Shown here in pieces: positions 32,148-40,172 of a stretch of DNA of 64,000 bases; positions within the stretch are counted from its first letter, which is position 1; every line of letters starts with the position of its first letter. Both the position numbers and the translations under genes were made by a program. Below the pieces are notes generated by a model. That model saw only the letters and a list, made by a program, of their open reading frames with translations, ran no database searches and was not told the DNA's origin. This stretch comes from Deinococcus koreensis. Lineage in GTDB: Bacteria > Deinococcota > Deinococci > Deinococcales > Deinococcaceae. Location: positions 1,167,001 to 1,231,000 of the forward strand of contig NZ_PPPD01000001.1 in NCBI RefSeq assembly GCF_002901445.1. The letters run 5' to 3'.

Positions 32148-33593
32148 ATGGCTCCTGCTCCACCCGTTTCCCCCGAGATCCAGGCGCTGCTGGACGCCCA
32201 GCGGGCCTGGCGCTGGTCGGCGGCCCAGACCACCGCGCCCCAGCGGCAGGCCATCCTGCGCCGCCTGCACGACGCCGTGAAGGCCCACCGCGCCGAGCTG
32301 GCCGGCGCCCTGCAGCGGGATCTGGGCAAGAGCCGCGCCGAGGCCGAACTGACCGAGATCCATCCGGTGCTGGAGGAGATCCAGCACATGATCCGCCGGC
32401 TGCCGCGCTGGATGGCCCCCCGGCGGGTCGGTACCCCGCTGATGCTGGTGGGCTCCAGCAGTGAGGTTCGCGCCCAGGCGCGCGGGGTCACGCTGATCCT
32501 GAGCCCCTGGAACTACCCCGTGAATCTGGCACTCTCGCCGCTGGTCGCCAGTCTGGCGGCGGGCAACACGGTGGTGCTCAAGCCCAGCGAGAAGGCGCCC
32601 CACGTGGCCCGCGCCCTGAACGCCCTGCTGAGCAGCGTGTTCGAGCCCAAACTGGTGGGGGTGGTGGAGGGCAGCGCCGAGGTGGCCCAGGCGCTGACAG
32701 GGTGGGGGTTCGACCACATCCTGTTCACTGGCAGTGGCGCGGTGGGCCGGCAGGTCATGGCTGCCGCCGCCCGGAACCTGACCAGCGTGACCCTGGAACT
32801 GGGCGGCAAGAGCCCGGCGATCATCGACGCCAGCGCCGACCTGCAGCTCAGCGCCGAGCGGATCGCCTGGGGCAAGCTGCTGAACGCCGGCCAGACCTGC
32901 GTGGCGCCCGATTACGTGCTCGTGCCCGAGAGCCTGCAGGGCGCCTTCGTGCTGGCGATGGGCAGCGTGATCGCGCGGCGTTTCGGCGACACAGCCTGGC
33001 TGCGCGCCGGGCCGGACTACGGACGGATGGTGGACGAGCGCTCGGTAGAACGCCTGGAGGCCCTGACCCGAGAGAGCACCGAGCAGGGGGCGCGGATCGT
33101 GCTGGGCGGCGAGTTCGACCCGGCAGGCCGCTTTATCTCGCCGACCCTGGTGGCGGATGTTAGCGACGAGATGCCGTTGATGAAGGAGGAGCTGTTCGGC
33201 CCGGTGCTGCCGGTGCTGACCTACCGCACGCTGGACGAGGCCCTGGAGCGCGTGCGCCGACGCGACCCGCCGCTGGCCCTGTACCTGTTCGCGCAGGACA
33301 CGGGCGTGATCGAACGGGTCAAGCAGCAGACGACCAGCGGCGGCATGGTCGTCAACGGCACGGTCATCCACCTGACCAACCCCAACCTGCCCTTCGGCGG
33401 GGTCGGCCCGAGCGGCATGGGCGCCTACCACGGCGAGACCGGCTTCCGCGCCTTCTCGCACGAGCGCTCGATCATGCACGAGGGCCGCGCGAGTTCGGTG
33501 CGCTTCACCTACCCGCCCTACGGCCGCCCGGTCATGCGGCTGGCCGCCTGGGCGCTGCGGGCCCTGGAACGCCAGACCGGCCCGCGCGACTAG
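32148..33593 (+). CDS. Aldehyde dehydrogenase family protein (class 3-like)
   Basis: 481 residues. The NAD-site segment ILSPWNYPVNLALSPLVASL, the Rossmann FTGSGAVGRQVM, the general base in TLELGGKSPAII and the nucleophile in LNAGQTCVAPDYVLVP are all intact. The short length and this start match fatty-aldehyde/class 3 dehydrogenases that oxidise aldehydes with NAD(P). GAGGTG lies five bases before the ATG. TATACT and TCTAAT boxes at 32102-32116 are possible -10 elements. The stop overlaps the mobA start. Confidence 0.9.
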   Translation: MAPAPPVSPEIQALLDAQRAWRWSAAQTTAPQRQAILRRLHDAVKAHRAELAGALQRDLGKSRAEAELTEIHPVLEEIQHMIRRLPRWMAPRRVGTPLMLVGSSSEVRAQARGVTLILSPWNYPVNLALSPLVASLAAGNTVVLKPSEKAPHVARALNALLSSVFEPKLVGVVEGSAEVAQALTGWGFDHILFTGSGAVGRQVMAAAARNLTSVTLELGGKSPAIIDASADLQLSAERIAWGKLLNAGQTCVAPDYVLVPESLQGAFVLAMGSVIARRFGDTAWLRAGPDYGRMVDERSVERLEALTRESTEQGARIVLGGEFDPAGRFISPTLVADVSDEMPLMKEELFGPVLPVLTYRTLDEALERVRRRDPPLALYLFAQDTGVIERVKQQTTSGGMVVNGTVIHLTNPNLPFGGVGPSGMGAYHGETGFRAFSHERSIMHEGRASSVRFTYPPYGRPVMRLAAWALRALERQTGPRD

Positions 33594-34153
33594 TGCAGAA
33601 CCTGACAGGTGCCATCACGGCCGGGGGCCAGTCGCGCCGCTTCGGTTCGGACAAGGCGCTGGCGGTGTGGCAGGGAAAGACGCTGCTGGAACACGCCGCC
33701 GCCAGCCTGGAGGGATGCGCGCCGAAGCTGTTGATCGCCCCGCCGGGAAAGTACGAGCTGAGCGGCTGGACGACCATCCCCGACACCCGCCCCGGGCAGG
33801 GCCCGCTGGCCGGACTGGAAGCGGCCCTGACCCACGCCCCGGACGGCTGGGTGGCGTTCGCCGGGGTGGACATGCCGGGGCTGACGCCGGGGTACTGGGG
33901 GGCGCTGGCGGGGGCCCGGACGGACGGGGCGCAGGCGGTGCTGGCGCTGGATTCGGATGGACGGGCGCAACCACTGGCGGCCCTGTACCACACCGACCTT
34001 CTGGGTCACGTCACGGCGTTGCTCGACAGCGGGGAACGCCGACTGAATCTGGCGGCGCCGGAGGGGCAGACGGTGCGGGTGCCGGGGCTGGCGGCCGGGT
34101 TCTTCCGGAACGTGAACCGGGTGGGGGATCTGAACGGATCGGCGAACGGCTGA
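33593..34153 (+). CDS. mobA: Molybdenum cofactor guanylyltransferase
   Basis: 186 residues. It has the GT-A signature GAITAGGQSRRFGSDKALAV and the metal Asp in FAGVDMPGLTP, with the short tail GFFRNVNRVGDL (normally NINTPEDL in MobA). MobA adds GMP to molybdopterin to make the bis-MGD cofactor of the DMSO reductase family. The GTG start shares a base with the aldehyde dehydrogenase stop (TAGTG), so translation is coupled, though the two functions are not obviously linked. This is distinct from the MocA-like gene at 5813. Confidence 0.85.
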   Translation: MQNLTGAITAGGQSRRFGSDKALAVWQGKTLLEHAAASLEGCAPKLLIAPPGKYELSGWTTIPDTRPGQGPLAGLEAALTHAPDGWVAFAGVDMPGLTPGYWGALAGARTDGAQAVLALDSDGRAQPLAALYHTDLLGHVTALLDSGERRLNLAAPEGQTVRVPGLAAGFFRNVNRVGDLNGSANG

Positions 34154-34215
34154 TGTGAGGAGGGGCGGCATGGAAGCGCCCCCTACACTGCTCCTATCCA
34201 CCCCGGAGGTTCCCC

Positions 34216-34629
34216 ATGACACGAGCTACTCCCCTTGCCCTGAGCCTGTGCCTGCTGCTCGCCTCCTGCGCGCCCGCGACCGTCCAGACGGCGGCGGGGC
34301 CGCAGACCATCTCCGTGATCGGCGGGGTGGGCTACAGCCTGTCGAACCGCGTGGCGCTGGAGAATCTGACGTCCGAGACCCCAGACGACGCGGCCATCAC
34401 CTTCACCGCCTGCCAGGGCGGAGCGATCCGCGCCGCCGACGTGCGGAAGTACGGCGCCGAGGTGGCCCTGAAGGCGTGTCAGCAGGCGGTTCAGCGCTCG
34501 ACCGATGCCCAGACGGGTTTCCAGACGGTCAGCCTGATCCTGGCCCCGGTCGTCGTGGTCGGGACGTACTTCATCTTCAAGGCCCTGAGCTGCGTGTTCT
34601 CGTTCGGCAGTGCCGGCATCTGTAAATAG
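34216..34629 (+). CDS. Small lipoprotein of unknown function
   Basis: 137 residues. The lipobox is LASCAP. The mature part has one strongly hydrophobic segment near its end (VSLILAPVVVVGTYFIFKAL) followed by CVFSFGSAGICK, so it may be anchored at both ends. Four cysteines outside the lipobox could pair. The family is not recognised. GGAGG lies six bases before the ATG, and a TACACT box at about 34185 may be the -10. Confidence 0.65.
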   Translation: MTRATPLALSLCLLLASCAPATVQTAAGPQTISVIGGVGYSLSNRVALENLTSETPDDAAITFTACQGGAIRAADVRKYGAEVALKACQQAVQRSTDAQTGFQTVSLILAPVVVVGTYFIFKALSCVFSFGSAGICK

Positions 34630-34635
34630 CGCCCC

Positions 34636-36492
34636 TCAGTGCGGTGTCCCGGGCTCACCGTCCAGCTTCGGCAGCCCGTACAGGTGCCACAGGGCGTCCA
34701 CCCGGCGCACCACGTCCGCGTCCATGACGATCTTGGGCGGCCAGGGGCGCACGAAGCCTTCCTCGGGCAGCTTGCGGGCGCCGTCCCAGGCCAGCAGGGC
34801 GCCGGTCTGGATCACGTCGCGCTCGGGGTCGATGTTGTTGAGGATCGTCCACCACACGTCCTGGATGTTCTCTACGTCGGTCTGGTCGTCGCAGATCAGC
34901 AGGTGGCGGATACCGGCGGCGGCCGGGTGCGCGGCGAAGGCCTGGGCGAGGGCCTGGGCCTGACCGGGGCGGGTCTTGTGCAGGGCCACCAGCCAGTAGC
35001 CATCCGGGGTCTGGCGCTGGGCCAGCACGCCCTCGAAGGTGGGCAGATCGGCGCTGGCGTGCGGGGTGAAGACCTCCGGGGCGAGGTCGCCCGCCTGGTC
35101 TTCCCGGCTGCTCTGGGCGCCGCCCACCTCTTCCGGGCGCTTGGTGGTCGCGTCGATGATCAGCTTGCCGCCGTAGCCCCAGCCCCGGCTGGAGTGGTCG
35201 AGCACGTCGGTGGGGCCGCGCGTGACCAGGGTATCGCGGCCCGGCACGGCCCTGGCGCTGACCTCGCGCCACACGGCCCCGAAATCATTGACCTGCACCC
35301 CCTCGTCCACGACCACGATCACCTTGGCGAACATCATCTGTCCCAGGCCGAACAGGCCGTTGGCGACCTTGTAGGCCTGCCCCGGATAGCTCTTCTTGAT
35401 GCTCACGAACACGAGGTTGTGCGCGACCCCGGCGGGCGGCATGTGGTAGTCCACGATCTCGGGGATGATCAGCTGCGCGGCGGGCAGGAACAGCCGCTCG
35501 GAGGCCTCGATCAGGTAGGCGTCCTCCATGGGCGGGCGGCCCACGATGGTCGCCGGATAGACGGGATGTTCTCGCATGGTCACGGCGGTGACGTGAAACT
35601 GCGGGTACAGGTCGGGCAGGGTGTAGAAGCCGGTGTGGTCGCCGAAGGGGCCTTCCACCACCCAGTCCTCGGTGGGGTCGACGTAGCCCTCCAGGATGAA
35701 CTCGGCGTTGGCGGGCACGTCCAGACCCACGGTGATGCCTCTGGTCACCGGGTAACGCTGGCCGCGCAGGTAACCGGCCAGGGCGAACTCGTCCAGGCCC
35801 GGAATGGGCGGCAGCGGCGCCGTGGCGGCGTAGATCAGCGCTGGATCGCCGCCGATGGCGACCGCGACCTCCAGGCGCTGGCCCAGCTTCTTCGCCTTCT
35901 CCAGATGCTTCGTGCCGGTCTTGTGGCGCTGCCAGTGCATGCCGGTGGTGTTCTTTGTCATGACCTGCACGCGGTACATGCCCATGTTGCGCTCGCCGGT
36001 CTCGGGGTCTTTCGTGATGACCAGCGGCAGGGTCACGAAGGGGCCACCGTCGAGCGGCCAGCACTTGAGCACCGGGATCTTCGAGAGATCGACCTCGTCA
36101 CCGCGCCACACGACCTGCTGCACGGGGGCGTTACGAACCCGCCTGGGGGGCAGGTTCATGGCGTCGCGCAGCTTGGGGAGGTTGCTCAGCATCCCGCCCA
36201 CGCCGCCCGAGCCCTTGAGGTCGATGAGCGCCCGCACCTTGGCGGCCAGATCGTCGAGATCAGAGACGCCCAGCGCCAGGGCCACGCGCTCGCGGGTGCC
36301 CAGCAGCCCGATGACGACCGGATAGTCGCTGCCCCGGACGTTCTCGAAGAGCAGGGCCGGGCCGCCTGCCTTGACCATGCGGTCGGCGATCTCGGTGATC
36401 TCCAGTTCGCGGCTGACCGGGGTCGCCACCCGCACGAGTTCGCCGCGCTCTTCGAGCAGGCGCATGAAGGACTGAATCTCCGGGAAGGCCAT
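34636..36492 (-). CDS. UbiD family decarboxylase
   Basis: 618 residues, the long form seen in menaquinone/UbiD-type decarboxylases. Segments include MAFPEIQSFMRLLEERGELV, GGPALLFENVRGSDYPVVIG, FGDHTGFYTLPDLYPQFHVT and VGRPPMEDAYLIEASERLFL. The family needs prenylated FMN, made by UbiX, and removes carboxyl groups from aromatic or unsaturated acids. No ubiX is nearby. It has its own leaderless promoter, TAGACT (36499-36504) six bases before the ATG, so although it follows the asparagine-synthetase-like gene it need not be part of that operon. Confidence 0.92.
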   Translation of the reverse strand: MAFPEIQSFMRLLEERGELVRVATPVSRELEITEIADRMVKAGGPALLFENVRGSDYPVVIGLLGTRERVALALGVSDLDDLAAKVRALIDLKGSGGVGGMLSNLPKLRDAMNLPPRRVRNAPVQQVVWRGDEVDLSKIPVLKCWPLDGGPFVTLPLVITKDPETGERNMGMYRVQVMTKNTTGMHWQRHKTGTKHLEKAKKLGQRLEVAVAIGGDPALIYAATAPLPPIPGLDEFALAGYLRGQRYPVTRGITVGLDVPANAEFILEGYVDPTEDWVVEGPFGDHTGFYTLPDLYPQFHVTAVTMREHPVYPATIVGRPPMEDAYLIEASERLFLPAAQLIIPEIVDYHMPPAGVAHNLVFVSIKKSYPGQAYKVANGLFGLGQMMFAKVIVVVDEGVQVNDFGAVWREVSARAVPGRDTLVTRGPTDVLDHSSRGWGYGGKLIIDATTKRPEEVGGAQSSREDQAGDLAPEVFTPHASADLPTFEGVLAQRQTPDGYWLVALHKTRPGQAQALAQAFAAHPAAAGIRHLLICDDQTDVENIQDVWWTILNNIDPERDVIQTGALLAWDGARKLPEEGFVRPWPPKIVMDADVVRRVDALWHLYGLPKLDGEPGTPH

Positions 36493-36563
36493 GCCCGGAG
36501 TCTAGGGGCGGGGGGCCGGGTCAACCGTACCGGAGGCTGAGATCGCTCGGAGTGGCCACCCCG

Positions 36564-38321
36564 TCAGACCAGCGCGGGGGGCGAGTCCTGGGGCGCCGGG
36601 CGCGCGGCCGTGAGTTCCCGCAGCACCAGCACCCGGCGCAGGAAGGTCGCCGTGTCCACGGTCTTGCGCATGGGGGCGGGGCCGAGCAGGCGAATACCCA
36701 GCGGGGTGCGCCGCAGCCGGCCCAGCGTCTGGCGCGCGGCGGCCCGCCAGACCACCCCCCGGGGCGTGGGGGTCAGGCCCATGAGCAGGCCGTGGATGAC
36801 CTGCGGGGGGATCAGCTCGTCCAGCGGGCTGGACTGGGCCTGCACTGCCTCCCACACGACGCCGCGCTGCCGGATCAGCTCCAGCTTCCAGTCGGGCACG
36901 TAGCCCAGCGAGCGGGCCAGCGGCACCTGCATCAGCTGTGGATCGAGCTGCTGCAGGGCCCGCCTGAACAGCATCTTGCGGGCCAGCAGCTCCAGCGGAA
37001 TGCGCCCGATGAAGTCGAGCAGGGCGCCGTCCAGGTAGGGCAGATGCACCTCGGCAAGGTGGCCGGCATAGCGGTCTCGCCAGGGCAGCAGCGAGTGGGC
37101 CACGTTCACGTCCAGCATCAGCGCGACCTCCAGCTGGTAGCCGCCGGGACACCGCCCGGGCCCGGCGCCGGCCTGCACGCGCATGGTCTCCAGCGTGGCG
37201 TTCCAGGAGTCGCGCAGCGCGGCGTAGGTCGGTTCCGGCAGGCTACCCCGCAGCCAGGACAGCACCTCGAAGGACGGCGGCACCTTCTGGCGCAGGAATT
37301 GATCGGCGCGCCCGGTGAGCGGATGTCCACTGAGGTCGAAGGCGTGATCCCCGACAAACACGTCGCTGGGGTTCAGGGCGGCGAACTCGGCCCAGGCGTC
37401 GGCCTCGTCGCACAGGGGCGCGCCGCCGCCGCCCCAGGCCACGTTGCGCCGCAGGTGGGCCGGCAGGTCGCCCCGGTAGGCCTGCAAGACGGTGTGCTGC
37501 ACGCCGTACTGGGCGGCCAGCCGCGCCGCCACCTGCGGATCGCTGCCCGCCGCGCGCCGCGGCAGGGCGTAGGAGAAGGTCTGGAACTCCCGGCCGCTGT
37601 CGGCCATCAGGCGCAGCAGGCCGCGCGAATCGTAGCCGCCGCTGAGCGACAGGAAGGGGCGCGCGCCGCTGGCCGCCATGCGGCGTTGCGCGGCGCCGCG
37701 CAGCAACTCCACGAGTTCCGCCTCCAGCTCGGCGCTTGGGCGCAGGTCGGTCGCCTCGCCCATGTTCAGGGGCCAGTATCCGTGCGCGCACAGGCCCTGG
37801 GGGCTCAGCTCGTGCACGCAGGCGCGGCGCAGGGTGCTGACCCCTTCGTAGAGGCTCAGGCCGGTGGTCAGGTTGCCCTTGGTCAGAAAACTGCTGACCC
37901 CCGCCACGCTCAGCGGGCGCTCCCGCAAGGGCGTCCAGTCGGGCCGGGTCGAGATCAGCACCCGCTCACCCTCGTGGGCTGCGTAGAGCGCGTGAGACCC
38001 CGTGCGGTCGGTCACGGCCAGTACCCGTCCGGCGCGTTCATCGAGCAGCAGCGCGGCGAACGAGCCCTCCAGGTGGCGGGGGAACTCCGCGCCGTGGCGC
38101 TGGTACAGGTCGAGCAGGCCGCCGGGGCCGGTGCCGTACAGACTGCCCTTGAGCAGCACCAGCAGGCCCGCCTCCGGGCGGCCGAAGACCGCCGTGTCCG
38201 CCGCCCGGAAGCGCACCTGCCAAGGCCCGACTGTCCGGGCCAGCGGGGCGAAACCGGGCGCCTCAGGCCAGGGAGCGGGCGGGTCGCTTCTGTCCAGGCT
38301 GGCGAAGAAGTCAGTTCTCAT
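36564..38321 (-). CDS. Asparagine-synthetase-like amide/lactam-forming enzyme without a glutaminase Cys
   Basis: 585 residues. The N-terminal Ntn-like domain is recognisable (LEGSFAALLLDERAGRVLAV), but the protein starts MRTDFFASLD: there is no Cys2, so glutamine hydrolysis is not expected. The C-terminal synthetase domain has the PP-loop SLSGGYDSRG (SGGYDS at 227-232), so acyl-adenylation is plausible. Homologues lacking Cys2 include beta-lactam synthetase and lasso-peptide cyclases, which join an internal amine instead of ammonia. The start abuts the stop of a 42-residue ORF (TGAATG) with no ribosome binding site of its own. It is likely co-transcribed with DUF1989 and YcgG-type genes. Confidence 0.85.
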   Translation of the reverse strand: MRTDFFASLDRSDPPAPWPEAPGFAPLARTVGPWQVRFRAADTAVFGRPEAGLLVLLKGSLYGTGPGGLLDLYQRHGAEFPRHLEGSFAALLLDERAGRVLAVTDRTGSHALYAAHEGERVLISTRPDWTPLRERPLSVAGVSSFLTKGNLTTGLSLYEGVSTLRRACVHELSPQGLCAHGYWPLNMGEATDLRPSAELEAELVELLRGAAQRRMAASGARPFLSLSGGYDSRGLLRLMADSGREFQTFSYALPRRAAGSDPQVAARLAAQYGVQHTVLQAYRGDLPAHLRRNVAWGGGGAPLCDEADAWAEFAALNPSDVFVGDHAFDLSGHPLTGRADQFLRQKVPPSFEVLSWLRGSLPEPTYAALRDSWNATLETMRVQAGAGPGRCPGGYQLEVALMLDVNVAHSLLPWRDRYAGHLAEVHLPYLDGALLDFIGRIPLELLARKMLFRRALQQLDPQLMQVPLARSLGYVPDWKLELIRQRGVVWEAVQAQSSPLDELIPPQVIHGLLMGLTPTPRGVVWRAAARQTLGRLRRTPLGIRLLGPAPMRKTVDTATFLRRVLVLRELTAARPAPQDSPPALV

Positions 38322-38450
38322 TCAGGGCACCGGGCGGGCCAGCGGAGCGGACGGCACGGTCGTCAGGGACAGGGGACGTGGGCAGGCGCTCCCGACCTTC
38401 CCGGTGAGGATGGGCCAGCCGGAAGCCACCGTGACACTGGGTTCATTCAT
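38322..38450 (-). CDS. Candidate 42-residue peptide ORF coupled to the synthetase-like gene
   Basis: The frame reads MNEPSVTVASGWPILTGKVG then SACPRPLSLTTVPSAPLARP and VP. GGGGGTG lies about five bases before the ATG, and the TGA is directly followed by the next gene's ATG. The next gene has no ribosome binding site, so ribosomes probably reach it by reading this ORF. It has no signal peptide or membrane segment, and one Cys. It may be only a coupling leader or could be a substrate peptide; I cannot decide. Confidence 0.4.
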   Translation of the reverse strand: MNEPSVTVASGWPILTGKVGSACPRPLSLTTVPSAPLARPVP

Positions 38451-38518
38451 GGAACACCCCCGGCGGCCAGCCCTGGACAGAAGTGGGCACCCGGGGCGCG
38501 ATCCTCCTCCCGGAGCCC

Positions 38519-39145
38519 TCAAGACCTCTGAACTTCCTGAGCAGGCGGACGGATCTGGTAGTCGATGGGCCCGAAGCTGCCGTTGTTGCTGCCCTCCGCC
38601 GAGCAGGCGGTCAGGCCCACGATCAGATCCATCTCGGCGCGCAGTTCCAGGCGCTGGCCGGCGGTCGAGCGCGGCGGGCCGATCCTGAGCCGGCCACCCT
38701 CTCCGACCACCACGTTCATGAAGATGTTCAGGGTGGTGGGGATCTGATCGGGCTGAATGCCGAAAGGTTCAAAGGCCCGCAGCAGATTGGAAAAACAGCT
38801 GGGATGCCCGTCGGCGGTGCCCGGCGGGTAGAGGATCTCGAAGGTCTCGGTCGAGCAGGGCGTCAGCAGGAAGTCGTGCTGGCCGACATCGTCGCGCAGC
38901 AGCGTGAACATGGGCCGGCTGCGGTTGGAGTACAGGACGTGTCCAGTGGTGAGGGAGATGGTCTCGTTGTAGTCGAAGGTGCGCCCGGAGGACAGCCATT
39001 CGCTGGGGGTGTCGGCCGCGAACGCCATCAGGTCGGACACCTGCTCACCCTGGGGGTCGATGACCGCCAGCACCTCGCCGCGCTTCAGGGTGAAGCCGGC
39101 GCCACTCTGTTTCGGGATGCGGTACACGGGGGGCTCAGGGATCAT
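38519..39145 (-). CDS. DUF1989 (urea carboxylase-associated) family protein
   Basis: 208 residues covering the whole DUF1989 domain: KRGEVLAVIDPQGEQVSDLM, SLTTGHVLYSNRSRPMFTLL, VGQHDFLLTPCSTETFEI, GHPSCFSNLLRAF and RLELRAEMDLIVGLTACSAE. The conserved Cys and His residues suggest a metal site. The family includes the urea-carboxylase-associated proteins, among them the subunits of carboxyguanidine deiminase (CgdAB). Only one subunit is present here, so the activity may differ. The ATG has no ribosome binding site but overlaps a six-codon mini-ORF that does. It is 45 bases from the YcgG-type gene. Confidence 0.88.
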   Translation of the reverse strand: MIPEPPVYRIPKQSGAGFTLKRGEVLAVIDPQGEQVSDLMAFAADTPSEWLSSGRTFDYNETISLTTGHVLYSNRSRPMFTLLRDDVGQHDFLLTPCSTETFEILYPPGTADGHPSCFSNLLRAFEPFGIQPDQIPTTLNIFMNVVVGEGGRLRIGPPRSTAGQRLELRAEMDLIVGLTACSAEGSNNGSFGPIDYQIRPPAQEVQRS

Positions 39146-39190
39146 AAAAGGTCGAGGGTCATGGAGGCTCCGGGGTCATGGGGTGGGGGC

Positions 39191-39985
39191 TCAGCCGTGG
39201 CCGAAGGGGCAGCGGGCGCCCGGGGGGGACTCCGGGACAGCCACGGGCTCGTCGGGAAAAGGCGCCACCCAGTCGGCCTCGACTGCCCGCCCGGAGTACT
39301 GCCGGGCCTCGGAGGCCTCGCCGTGGTTGGCGAGGGTGGGGTTCAGGCTGCCCTGCAGCCGCAGTTCCCGGCGGCGCACCGCCCGCTGCAGCAGCTCGAA
39401 GCGGCCCCGGTCACGCAGGGCCTGGAACTGCCGGTGGGCGTTGAAGACCAGCGCCGGGTACGCGAAGGTGCGCGCCACGCGGCTGCTGTGCGGGTGCAGG
39501 CCGATCACGAAAAAGCCCCGGCCGTTGAACGAAAACCCGAACTTCGGATCGGTGGGGTCGGCGCTGATTTCGGAGCTGTAGGGCTGGGGGTCGTGGGCGT
39601 GCAGGGCCCGCAGCTGCGCCCAGAGCCGCTCCTCGAAGCCGTGTTCGTCAGCGGGCACGCGTCCGCCGAAGACGGCGATCATCGAGGTGAAGCCGGACTG
39701 CATGGCGTCCTGATGGCCGCAGAAGCGCGCGAGGTCGCGGGCCAGGGCGGCGCCCGCCTCCGGGCTGCCCAGTTCCCTATAGCAGCCCAGCGCGTAGGTG
39801 CTCGTGTTGAGGGCCGCCCTGGCCGCCACGCAGGAGAAGTCCGGCGCGAGGATCGTCGCGAGCAGGGCGCGGTGAACCTGCCGGGCGAAACCGGTCACCG
39901 GGCCGTGGTCAGCCTGCAGCCGGCCGCCGCGCACCAGGTGGTAGGAGCTGGGCCGAGGATCGGCAGGGGTTCGAGCGTTCGTCAT
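39191..39985 (-). CDS. YqcI/YcgG family heme-dependent N-oxygenase (GntA/DcsA-like)
   Basis: 264 residues. The family pattern is clear: APDFSCVAARAALNTSTYAL, DPKFGFSFNGRGFFVIGLHP, HSSRVARTFAYPALVFNAHR, QGSLNPTLANHGEASEARQY and a terminal ARCPFGHG. Known members are heme proteins that hydroxylate guanidine nitrogens: DcsA makes N-hydroxyarginine in D-cycloserine synthesis and GntA acts in guanitoxin synthesis. GGAG lies six bases before the ATG. A TATGAT -10 at 40072-40077, flanked by a 6-base inverted repeat, makes this the first gene of the probable operon. The substrate is unknown. Confidence 0.87.
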   Translation of the reverse strand: MTNARTPADPRPSSYHLVRGGRLQADHGPVTGFARQVHRALLATILAPDFSCVAARAALNTSTYALGCYRELGSPEAGAALARDLARFCGHQDAMQSGFTSMIAVFGGRVPADEHGFEERLWAQLRALHAHDPQPYSSEISADPTDPKFGFSFNGRGFFVIGLHPHSSRVARTFAYPALVFNAHRQFQALRDRGRFELLQRAVRRRELRLQGSLNPTLANHGEASEARQYSGRAVEADWVAPFPDEPVAVPESPPGARCPFGHG

Positions 39986-40059
39986 GAAACACTCCGGCAG
40001 GTCGAGGAGCGGCGACTGAAGGCCGCTGGTCAGGCTCCGGAACCTGGGAGCTGTGGCCC

Positions 40060-40089
40060 TGTCATCTGCCCATCATAAGGGAAATGACA
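40060..40089. promoter_or_regulatory. Inverted repeat around the -10 of the YcgG-type gene
   Basis: TGTCAT at 40060-40065 and ATGACA at 40084-40089 form an inverted pair 18 bases apart. Between them, reading on the minus strand, is TATGAT (40072-40077). A repressor bound here would cover the promoter. The arms are short, so chance is possible. Confidence 0.35.
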
Positions 40090-40172
40090 GGCAGGTGAGA
40101 GACCGCTCAATACCGAACCGGCGGCGACAGGCATGGAACGGCAGGCGGGTCAGGCTCCGGCGCGTCGTTCCG

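Noticed and set aside
36564..38450. Lasso-peptide cluster (peptide plus asparagine-synthetase-like cyclase)
   Set aside because: No RRE protein, leader protease or transporter of the lasso type is present, and the small ORF lacks a clear leader-core boundary. Kept only as a coupled ORF.
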